Shown here: positions 1 to 6,161 of the stretch, in pieces
Position numbering within the stretch: the stretch's first letter is position 1
How the letters are laid out: each line of letters opens with the position of its first letter
Assembly: GCA_023399675.1 (NCBI GenBank)
Contig: JAEWOM010000071.1
Location: forward strand, 1-9,801
Source of the DNA: Bacteroidota bacterium
GTDB taxonomy: Bacteria; Bacteroidota; Bacteroidia; Flavobacteriales; Weeksellaceae
Length of the DNA stretch: 9,801 nt
Direction: 5' to 3'
Made by a program: the position numbers and the translations under genes
Notes under the pieces: generated by a model
Told to the model about the DNA's origin: nothing
The model's input: the letters and a program-made list of their open reading frames with translations, nothing else
The model's database searches: none

Positions 1-1602
1 ATGAAAAAACTAAAGTTGTTTTCATTATTAGCGTTAGGTTCTACCTTGGCACTTACGAGCTGCGGAGGTTCAGGTGTCAATAAAGGTGGTGGTACAAAAG
101 GTTTTGTAAGTAAAACCGGCTGGAAGCCTAATGACTCCAAAGGATGGTTCTTCGCTGGTAAGCAGCAGAACTTGAAAGGATGGCCAGGAATGGTGTATGT
201 TGAGGGAGGTACTTTTACGATGGGCCTTGTTAAGGATGATGTTATGCATGATTGGAATAACTCACCCCGCAGAATGCAGGTTAGTTCTTTTTATATCGGC
301 GAAACTGAAATTACAAACTACGAATATCGTGAATATCTGACTTGGCTGAAGTATGTTTTCCCGCCGGCAGATCCAACTTTCCGCGAAATTTACAATGGTG
401 CCCTGCCTGATACTTTACTTTGGAACAACCAACTTTCCAGAAACGATTTTAATGAAACGTATCTAAGATCTCCACAGTTTGATTATTATCCGGTAGTTGG
501 TGTTACCTGGAGCCAGGCAAATAAGTACTGCGAATGGCTGACAGACAGAGCTAATGAAAAAGCTTTGATGGATGCAGGTATTATCGATAAAGATTTCTAC
601 ATCAACGAGTCCAATAACATGGGCGGTGCTGCTTTCAATATGGATAAATTCAAAGCGAATGATCCTGAACTGAAAGCGTACATCAACGACCAGAGAATGG
701 CTCAGAAAACAGGAATGAAATCTGCCAACCAAAGAATTATTGCAGCGAACGGTGCACCGAATTCTGCGATGGTTACCAAGTTCCGTCTTCCGACAGAAGT
801 GGAGTGGGAATTCGCAGCATTGGGTATGGCTAAAAAGAGAGTATACAACCTGTATACAGAAAAACCGCCAATGGTACAGGAACTGCGTGGTGAAAAAGGA
901 AGAAACGAAGGGATTTTCCTTGAAAACTTCAAATATGGCCGTGGTGACTACTCCGGACCTGCAGGATGGAAAAATGACGGATCTGCAAGAACTGCTGATG
1001 TGAAGCAGTATCCTTCTAACGATCTCGGAATCTACGGTATGTACGGTAACGTTTCGGAATGGGTAGCTGATGTTTACAGACCGATCATCGATTCTGAATA
1101 CAACGATTTCAACTACTACAGAGGTAATGCGCCACAAAGAATTCTTAGAAGCGGTGATGGTTCTTACTCTAAAGTAGATACAGAAAATATCACTTTTGAC
1201 ACACTTGCTGACGGTCGTCTGATCTACAAAAATCTTCCTGGTCAGTTCCAGAGAGAAACTGTTGCGGACTTCGGAAACTTCAGAGATGGTGACAGACAGT
1301 CTTCTCTTGACTACAGAACGCAGTCAGACAGTGCAGATGGTTACAATATGTACAATGGACCTAGAACTAACTTCGTAGTTGATGCCAGAGGAAATGTAAG
1401 ACTAGAAAAAGATCCGGGAACCAGAACTTCTGCAGTATCTAACGATGTAAGAGTTGTGAAAGGTGGTTCTTGGCAGGATACAGCTTACTGGCTGGATCCG
1501 GGACAAAGAAGATACAAGAAAGAGCACAGTGCTGCAGGCTGGATTGGTTTCCGTGTAGCGCAGGATGCAAGCGATAACGGCAAAGGAAGAACAAGAAGAT
1601 AA
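1..1602 (+). CDS. gldJ: Gliding motility / type IX secretion lipoprotein GldJ
   Basis: Envelope lipoprotein required for the type IX secretion system and, in gliding species, for motility; in the family it is associated with the GldK/GldN complex and stabilises other Gld proteins. The N-terminus is a lipoprotein signal peptide: Lys-rich start, hydrophobic stretch, and LTSC with the lipidated Cys at residue 21. The rest is a formylglycine-generating-enzyme (FGE-sulfatase) type fold: MVYVEGGTFTMG (64-75), ETEITNYEYREYL (101-113), VVGVTWSQANKYCEWL (165-180), FRLPTEVEWEFAALG (261-275), GMYGNVSEWVADVY (346-359), VVKGGSWQD (485-493) and GFRVA (516-520). The only cysteines are C21 and C177, so the catalytic Cys pair of true FGE is absent and a structural role is expected. 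The 533 residues fit GldJ, and the segment around residues 39-63 looks like GldJ rather than GldK (from memory). The signal peptide supports the ATG at position 1. The upstream promoter lies outside the window, and a strong terminator follows. Confidence 0.9.
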   Translation: MKKLKLFSLLALGSTLALTSCGGSGVNKGGGTKGFVSKTGWKPNDSKGWFFAGKQQNLKGWPGMVYVEGGTFTMGLVKDDVMHDWNNSPRRMQVSSFYIGETEITNYEYREYLTWLKYVFPPADPTFREIYNGALPDTLLWNNQLSRNDFNETYLRSPQFDYYPVVGVTWSQANKYCEWLTDRANEKALMDAGIIDKDFYINESNNMGGAAFNMDKFKANDPELKAYINDQRMAQKTGMKSANQRIIAANGAPNSAMVTKFRLPTEVEWEFAALGMAKKRVYNLYTEKPPMVQELRGEKGRNEGIFLENFKYGRGDYSGPAGWKNDGSARTADVKQYPSNDLGIYGMYGNVSEWVADVYRPIIDSEYNDFNYYRGNAPQRILRSGDGSYSKVDTENITFDTLADGRLIYKNLPGQFQRETVADFGNFRDGDRQSSLDYRTQSDSADGYNMYNGPRTNFVVDARGNVRLEKDPGTRTSAVSNDVRVVKGGSWQDTAYWLDPGQRRYKKEHSAAGWIGFRVAQDASDNGKGRTRR

Positions 1603-1622
1603 TTTGTGATTCTGTTTGATAT

Positions 1623-1657
1623 AAATCCTTCCGGTTACGGAAGGATTTTTTATTTTT
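1623..1657 (+). terminator. Intrinsic terminator after gldJ
   Basis: A perfect 11-bp inverted repeat, AAATCCTTCCG (1623-1633) and CGGAAGGATTT (1638-1648), encloses a GTTA tetraloop and is followed by TTTTTTATTTTT. This is a textbook rho-independent terminator, 20 nt after the gldJ stop. It ends only 6 nt before the murF ATG, so murF has no room for a separate leader unless transcription reads through. Confidence 0.9.
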
Positions 1658-1658
1658 G
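1651..1658 (+). promoter_or_regulatory. Possible murF promoter -7 element
   Basis: TATTTTTG matches the Bacteroidota -7 consensus TAnnTTTG exactly and ends 5 nt before the murF ATG. No TTG lies 17-23 nt upstream; that space is filled by the terminator stem, with TTC at 1629-1631 the nearest match. Because the element is built from the terminator T-tract, the match could be chance. If real, transcription would begin within a few bases of the start codon. Confidence 0.3.
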
Positions 1659-1663
1659 AACCC

Positions 1664-2941
1664 ATGGAAATCGAATCTTTTTATCATAAATTTCAAAACT
1701 TTCGCGAAGCAGTCATCGACAGCAGAAAAGTACAGCCGGGAGATATTTTCTTTGCTTTTTCGGGTGAAAATTTCAATGCGGCAACCCAGGCAGTTGATGC
1801 AGTTGAAAAGGGTGCTTTGGCCGTGATTGTGGAAGATCAGGAATTCGCAGATCCTACACAGAATATTTTCTTTGTGCCGTCAACACTTGATTTCCTGCAG
1901 CAGCTGGCGAAATACCACAGAAAGCAGATGTCTGCGCCATTTATCGGCATTATTGGTAGCAACGGCAAGACCACCACCAAGGAACTGATCCATGCGGTGC
2001 TTTCCCGGAAATATAATGTTCAGTTTACCTACGGAAATTTGAACAACCACATCGGCGTTCCGATCACCGTTTTGTCTGTTAAGCCACATCATAACCTGGC
2101 TGTTATCGAAATGGGCGCAAATCACCGGCAGGAAATTGCGGCACTGTGCGAGATAGCGGCACCGGATTTCGGATACATCAGCAATTTCGGAAAGGCCCAT
2201 CTTGAAGGCTTTGGCGGATTAGATGGTGTAATTAAAGGAAAATCGGAGTTGTACGACTATCTGCGGGACAACGGGAAGACTGTTCTCGTGAATACGTCTG
2301 ATGAAATTCAGAAAAAACAGTCGGAAGGAATTAGTTCCGTGATTCGTTTCGGAGATGTAGATGCGGACTACTGTTTCCGGAAGAATGAGCACGCTCATTT
2401 TGTGGGAATCGAATTCGGTGATGTTAGTTGTATGAGTCAACTTACCGGTTCCTATAATTTTTCAAATCTTTCAGCAGCCGCAGCATTCGGTCTTCACTTC
2501 GGTGTAGAGCCGCAACAGATATGCAAAGCAATTGCCGAGTATGTTCCGTCCAATATGCGCTCGCAGATTGTACATAAGAACGGAATGACGATGGTTCTCG
2601 ATACCTATAATGCGAATCCGAGTTCTATGACGGAGGCGCTCAGGAATTTTGCAGATTTTGAAGGAAGTAAAACGGTTATTTTAGGTGATATGCTGGAGCT
2701 TGGTGACCAAAGTGCTGCTGAACATACTTCGATTCTGCAATTGACAGAAAAACTGGGATTTGATCATGTCATTACTGTAGGATCGCATTTTTATGATGTG
2801 AATTCTGCAGGCAGCAGATTCCGGAATACGGGCGATGTTCATGATTATCTTCTGGAAAATCCGGTAAAAACAGACAATCTGCTGCTGAAAGGATCCCGTG
2901 GAATTGCGCTCGAAAAATTACTGGATATTCTTGCAGTATAA
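1664..2941 (+). CDS. murF: UDP-MurNAc-tripeptide--D-alanyl-D-alanine ligase MurF
   Basis: Cytoplasmic ATP-dependent Mur ligase that adds D-Ala-D-Ala to UDP-MurNAc-tripeptide, completing the pentapeptide precursor of peptidoglycan. The N-terminal UDP-binding region has the VIDSRKVQPGDIFFAF segment (17-32). The central domain has the P-loop GSNGKTTTKE (98-107), GNLNNHIGVP (124-133), EMGANHRQEIAAL (149-161) and FGKAHLEGFGG (175-185), followed by KGKSEL (191-196), which probably supplies the carbamylated lysine. The C-terminal domain carries the MurF-type signatures DTYNANPSSM and LGDMLELG. At 425 residues it is slightly shorter than the E. coli enzyme (about 450), with all core motifs present. 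The first ATG gives the expected N-terminus for flavobacterial MurF. There is no Shine-Dalgarno sequence, and the gldJ terminator ends just before the start. It converges with holB. Confidence 0.96.
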   Translation: MEIESFYHKFQNFREAVIDSRKVQPGDIFFAFSGENFNAATQAVDAVEKGALAVIVEDQEFADPTQNIFFVPSTLDFLQQLAKYHRKQMSAPFIGIIGSNGKTTTKELIHAVLSRKYNVQFTYGNLNNHIGVPITVLSVKPHHNLAVIEMGANHRQEIAALCEIAAPDFGYISNFGKAHLEGFGGLDGVIKGKSELYDYLRDNGKTVLVNTSDEIQKKQSEGISSVIRFGDVDADYCFRKNEHAHFVGIEFGDVSCMSQLTGSYNFSNLSAAAAFGLHFGVEPQQICKAIAEYVPSNMRSQIVHKNGMTMVLDTYNANPSSMTEALRNFADFEGSKTVILGDMLELGDQSAAEHTSILQLTEKLGFDHVITVGSHFYDVNSAGSRFRNTGDVHDYLLENPVKTDNLLLKGSRGIALEKLLDILAV

Positions 2942-2986
2942 ATCGTCAAAGAAAAGAGATAAATGCTTCAAAAGAGAAGGTATCAG

Positions 2987-3022
2987 AATCATCCTCACGA
3001 TAAAGACCGGATGATTTTTTTT
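2987..3022 (+). terminator. Intrinsic terminator between convergent murF and holB
   Basis: An 8-bp perfect stem, AATCATCC (2987-2994) and GGATGATT (3009-3016), with a 14-nt loop is followed by a run of eight T (3015-3022). It is oriented to end murF transcription. The T run abuts the holB stop codon (complement of 3021-3023). The opposite strand has no T run after the hairpin, so it probably works mainly in the + direction. Confidence 0.8.
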
Positions 3023-4136
3023 ACTTTCCGCGGTGCAGATAGCGTGAAAGCTTTATTCCCAGATCCGTCCATACGACTTTTGCATTCGCATTTCTTTGCA
3101 GGTGATAACCTGCATCACTCAACTCACTGAGGATAGAATGAATATTTCCACCATTAATGAACTCAGAAAAATTAGCCCAACGGAAATTATTGGCCTCAAT
3201 CGTTTTGTAAACCATTTCAGGTAGCTGGTAGTTCTCGAGCAGTGCAAGGCGGAACATTTCAGCGCAGTAATCGAGGAAATTCTTCTGTTTTTCTCTGTTC
3301 CAGGAGGCGATGTTTCTGGCCCAAAAGACAATGTTTCTGAGTATTTCAGGCTTCTTTTTTACCTGTACAGCAAACCGAACCCACTGTACAAAAAGTTCTT
3401 CAAATTCGTTTTCAGAGCCGGAATTTAAAAGTTTCAAAGCTTCATTAACATCTCCCTGTGCTTTGGTCACTGCCGACTGAATCATGCTTTCGTCAGCACT
3501 GTAATTTTTGGATAGAAATGCCTGAAGTTCTTCGTCGGTAGGGCGGTTTACTTTAACAATCTGCGTGCGCGACAGAATTGTCGGTAACATATCTTCTGTG
3601 TCTTCCGCTGTTAGGATAATGATGGTTTTTTCCGGCGGTTCTTCCAGGAATTTCAAAAGTTTGTTGGCAGCTTTGTCGTTCATTTTATCTGCGCGCCAAA
3701 TAATCAGCACTTTTGATCCGCCTTCAAAACTTTTAAGTGCAAAACGGTTGTTCAGGTCCTCAACTTCGTCAACGGAAATGATCAGCTGCTTGTTGTCTGA
3801 CTCGAGGTGTGCGTTCCAGGTCTCCAGGGAAGCATATGGATTTTCCATGAGCATTTCCCGAAACTGAGGAAAAAACCGCTTGCTGAGAGAATTTTTTTTC
3901 TCGGAGTAAACGGGAAACGAAAAGTGCAGATCGAGATGATTGAAATGCTCCACTTTGGATGCAGCCATTGGATTTTCCTGCGAAAAGATCTCTTTAACGT
4001 AGGCGAGCACAAGCGGTAAAGTTCCGTAGCCCTCTTTTCCGGCAAAAAGCTGGGCATGGCTCACTCTCTTATCGGCAACGCTTTTTTGCAGTTGCTCTTT
4101 CAGAAAGTTATGCCCGGAGATATCATTCCAGTTCAT
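3021..4136 (-). CDS. holB: DNA polymerase III delta' subunit (clamp-loader, HolB-type)
   Basis: Clamp-loader subunit of the replicative polymerase, AAA+ fold. The N-terminus (ISGHNFLKEQL, 6-16; SHAQLFAG, 26-33) and the sensor region (ADKMNDKAANKLLKFLEEPP, 149-168; PTILSRTQIVKV, 185-196) are typical of DnaX/delta' proteins. The P-loop position reads AGKEGYGTLP (32-41) and lacks the GKT/S needed for ATP binding, as expected of delta' rather than the tau/gamma motor subunit. The SRC motif is SRT (189-191), keeping the arginine that acts in trans on a neighbouring ATP site. The zinc-module cysteines of many delta' proteins are missing; the only Cys is C291. Delta' fits better than DnaX because of the degenerate P-loop and 371-residue length. 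The start is supported by family alignment from memory and by a promoter ending 4 nt upstream. Confidence 0.88.
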   Translation of the reverse strand: MNWNDISGHNFLKEQLQKSVADKRVSHAQLFAGKEGYGTLPLVLAYVKEIFSQENPMAASKVEHFNHLDLHFSFPVYSEKKNSLSKRFFPQFREMLMENPYASLETWNAHLESDNKQLIISVDEVEDLNNRFALKSFEGGSKVLIIWRADKMNDKAANKLLKFLEEPPEKTIIILTAEDTEDMLPTILSRTQIVKVNRPTDEELQAFLSKNYSADESMIQSAVTKAQGDVNEALKLLNSGSENEFEELFVQWVRFAVQVKKKPEILRNIVFWARNIASWNREKQKNFLDYCAEMFRLALLENYQLPEMVYKTIEANNFRWANFSEFINGGNIHSILSELSDAGYHLQRNANAKVVWTDLGIKLSRYLHRGK

Positions 4137-4140
4137 GAGC

Positions 4141-4168
4141 CAAATATAATCAATTTAGGTCTGAACAA
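4141..4168 (-). promoter_or_regulatory. holB promoter (Bacteroidota TTG-N17-TAnnTTTG type)
   Basis: On the minus strand, TTG (complement of 4166-4168), a 17-nt spacer and TATATTTG (complement of 4141-4148) match both elements of the Bacteroidota housekeeping promoter at an accepted spacing. The -7 element ends 4 nt before the holB ATG, so the mRNA should start at or within a few bases of the start codon. The -33 TTG overlaps the left arm of an inverted repeat. Confidence 0.65.
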
Positions 4169-4194
4169 TTTGGTGCTGCGCTCTGTTCAGGCCT
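4157..4194. repeat. 11-bp inverted repeat over the holB -33 element
   Basis: AGGTCTGAACA (4157-4167) and TGTTCAGGCCT (4184-4194) are reverse complements except for one position, which is a G-U type pair in RNA. They are separated by 16 nt. No T-run follows on either strand, so it does not look like a terminator. It lies between divergent genes and overlaps the holB -33 TTG, which suits an operator or a cruciform element. Function is not known. Confidence 0.6.
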
Positions 4195-4285
4195 CAATTC
4201 ATTAAGCAATGCCTTAACAAACTTTAACCAAGCAAATATTTTCGCAGTTCATTATTAATTAAGATATTTGCCCATTATTTTTTAC

Positions 4286-5566
4286 ATGACGGGAATGACA
4301 AAGATTTTAGCGTTGACCCTTATCACATCAGGCATTTGCCTTTACGGGCAGTCCATCGGAAACTCACCTTATGCTTCTTTTGGAATTGGCGATGTGAAAT
4401 ATGACAATGCTTTGGACCAACAGGCAATGGGTGGTGTAGGCACTGCCTTTATTTCAGATTTTAATAATAATTTTAATTTCAGTAATCCTGCTGCCAACGA
4501 AAATCTGCAACTCACTTCGGTGAAAGTGGAGGCAACTAATGAGAGTAATTTTTTCAAATCCGATTATAATTCCTACAAAGGAAACAAATCATCAACCTAC
4601 CTCTCGAATCTTTCACTGGCATTTCCTATATCCTCAAAATTTAAGTTCGGAGTTGGCTATCAGCCATACAGTTCGAAAAGATATGATATCGTAACGAGTT
4701 CCACAGATGCAGCCGGAGTTGTCACTGCAAATACGTTCCGTGGAGAAGGAACGGTTAATATGATTCAGGCAGCGCTTTCTTACCAGATCCGTCCTGAACT
4801 GGGTGTCGGTATCCGTGCGAATTATTTCGTCGGAAATGTGCAGGATCTGCAGGAAGTGGGCATATCAACTGCTGAGTTTATCAATGGTTTCGAAACGCGC
4901 AACAGAATCAGAAACCTGAATATGACTCTCGGTACGACTTATCAGAAAAAATATGATAACGACCGTAAACTTACCGTAGGAGCAACTGCAACCGTCGGTA
5001 ACACCAGCAGAATGGAAACCACGTATACCAATTCCACTTATCTGTATAACGGAAACAACAAAATTTTTGAAACAGTTATCGATACACAAACCAGTGAGAC
5101 ACGGAATCTTATCCCTTTCGGTTTCTCTGCGGGTGCAGGATACGGTCATAATTTAAGATGGTTTGCCGGAGCACAGCTCGATTACAAAAAAGGCGAGTCG
5201 ATTCAGTTTCTGGGAGATCCTTTTACACTGAATGATTCCTTCAAAATTTCTGCAGGCGGCTGGGTTTTACCCAATGCGAACAATTTCCGCAGTTATTTCG
5301 ACCGAATTGTTTACAAATACGGAGCATACTTTGAAAAAGGCAGCCTGTTCCTGAACGACAGAAACATCAACAGATACGCTGTTACGTTTGGCGCTCTGTT
5401 TCCTTATAAAAACAGTGGAGTCGGCAATATGAGCGGTTTTGACGTCGGTGTGGAAATCGGGAAACGAGGAACGCTCGAAAACAACCTGATTAACCAGACT
5501 TTCATCAATCTGCGGGTGGGAATCAACTTTAGCGACAAGTGGTTCCGTAAAGTGCTTTATGATTAA
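4286..5566 (+). CDS. Uncharacterised outer-membrane beta-barrel protein upstream of lptC
   Basis: I do not recognise a named function. The N-terminus is a signal peptide (MTKILALTLITSGICLYGQ from the second ATG) with a flavobacterial-type cleavage region YGQ-S. The mature start, SPYASFGIGDV, then QQAMGGVGTAF followed by NFSNPAAN, resembles the opening of FadL/OmpP1-like and PorV-like barrels. The rest alternates Tyr/Phe/Gly-rich stretches (KFGVGYQPYSSKRYDI, LGVGIRANYFVG, GFSAGAGYGHNLRWFAGAQL), as in amphipathic beta-strands. It ends in VGINFSDKWFRKVLYD, a final strand plus short tail. Start choice: ATG at 4286 or 4295 both give a good signal peptide. An in-frame TTG at 4268 overlaps a -7-like GATATTTG (4263-4270) and is unlikely. 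The stop overlaps lptC by 8 nt, suggesting coupled translation and perhaps a role in outer-membrane or LPS biogenesis. Confidence 0.8.
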   Translation: MTGMTKILALTLITSGICLYGQSIGNSPYASFGIGDVKYDNALDQQAMGGVGTAFISDFNNNFNFSNPAANENLQLTSVKVEATNESNFFKSDYNSYKGNKSSTYLSNLSLAFPISSKFKFGVGYQPYSSKRYDIVTSSTDAAGVVTANTFRGEGTVNMIQAALSYQIRPELGVGIRANYFVGNVQDLQEVGISTAEFINGFETRNRIRNLNMTLGTTYQKKYDNDRKLTVGATATVGNTSRMETTYTNSTYLYNGNNKIFETVIDTQTSETRNLIPFGFSAGAGYGHNLRWFAGAQLDYKKGESIQFLGDPFTLNDSFKISAGGWVLPNANNFRSYFDRIVYKYGAYFEKGSLFLNDRNINRYAVTFGALFPYKNSGVGNMSGFDVGVEIGKRGTLENNLINQTFINLRVGINFSDKWFRKVLYD

Positions 5567-6152
5567 AAACTTCGCATATAACAGAAAATTTAAGAATATA
5601 GCCTTCCTTCTTGGTTGTGCTATATTTTTTGTTTCGTGCGAAGAGGATCTGGCCAGTTTAGATGCTTCCCGAAAAGCTAAAAATTTTCCTACGCAGATTA
5701 TTCATAATGCCAAAATCGTTCAGCGCGATTCCGGTTACGTTAAGATGCGGGCTACAGCTCCTATTATCGAAAAGTTTGAACTGATTGATACGCCGTATGT
5801 TGTTGCGAGAAAAGGCGTTAATATTGAGTTTTACGACAAAAAGAAACCGGATGTTCCGGGGAAAATCACTGCGAAATTTGCACGGTTTACCGAGTTAAAG
5901 AAATTTTACGAAGCACGTGGTGATGTTCGAATCATAACCAATGAAGGGCAGCAGTTTGCGATGCAGACCGTGTATTGGGATCAGGGGAAAAGAGAGATTT
6001 ACAGCAACGATACCGTTTATGTTACGGATAAAGACGGTTCAACCCTGGTTTCAACCGAAGGTATGTGGGCAAAAGACGATTTTTCGCACTATATCTTTTA
6101 CAACAATTCCGGCGACATGAATGTGAAGAAAATTCCTGCAGCAGGTCAATAA
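5559..6152 (+). CDS. lptC: LPS export ABC transporter periplasmic protein LptC (lipoprotein form)
   Basis: LptC takes LPS from the LptBFG transporter in the inner membrane and passes it to the LptA bridge. The 197-residue product is close to the E. coli length (191) but begins with a lipoprotein signal (hydrophobic 13-26, FVSC with Cys27) instead of an uncleaved transmembrane helix, as is usual in Bacteroidota. Recognisable segments are PTQIIHNAKIVQRDSGYVKM (44-63), ATAPIIEKFE (65-74), EARGDVRIITNEG (118-130) and STEGMWAKDDFSHY (165-178), which suit the LptA/LptC beta-jellyroll. The start overlaps the upstream barrel gene by 8 nt, and anmK follows after 9 nt, so the three genes look like one operon. 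The residues after Cys27 are EED, unusual to see on a protein expected to stay at the inner membrane. Confidence 0.87.
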   Translation: MIKNFAYNRKFKNIAFLLGCAIFFVSCEEDLASLDASRKAKNFPTQIIHNAKIVQRDSGYVKMRATAPIIEKFELIDTPYVVARKGVNIEFYDKKKPDVPGKITAKFARFTELKKFYEARGDVRIITNEGQQFAMQTVYWDQGKREIYSNDTVYVTDKDGSTLVSTEGMWAKDDFSHYIFYNNSGDMNVKKIPAAGQ

Positions 6153-6161
6153 ACAGTTATT

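Noticed and set aside
463..1137. A 224-codon open frame antisense to gldJ
   Set aside because: It lies wholly inside a well-supported gene, has an unnatural composition (rich in Cys, His, Ile, Val) and no recognisable domain or signal; it is a by-product of gldJ codon use.
3565..3867. A 100-codon open frame antisense to holB
   Set aside because: Fully within holB, with Ser/Arg-rich low-information sequence and no family resemblance.
4237..4244. TATTTTCG as a -7 element for the barrel-lptC-anmK unit
   Set aside because: It has a mismatch in the conserved TTTG and no TTG at the right spacing upstream; the promoter of this unit could not be fixed.
4268..4285. TTG at 4268 as start of the barrel-protein gene
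   Set aside because: The resulting extension (PIIFY) precedes a complete signal peptide, the codon overlaps a -7-like GATATTTG element, and two ATG codons at 4286 and 4295 give normal signal peptides.
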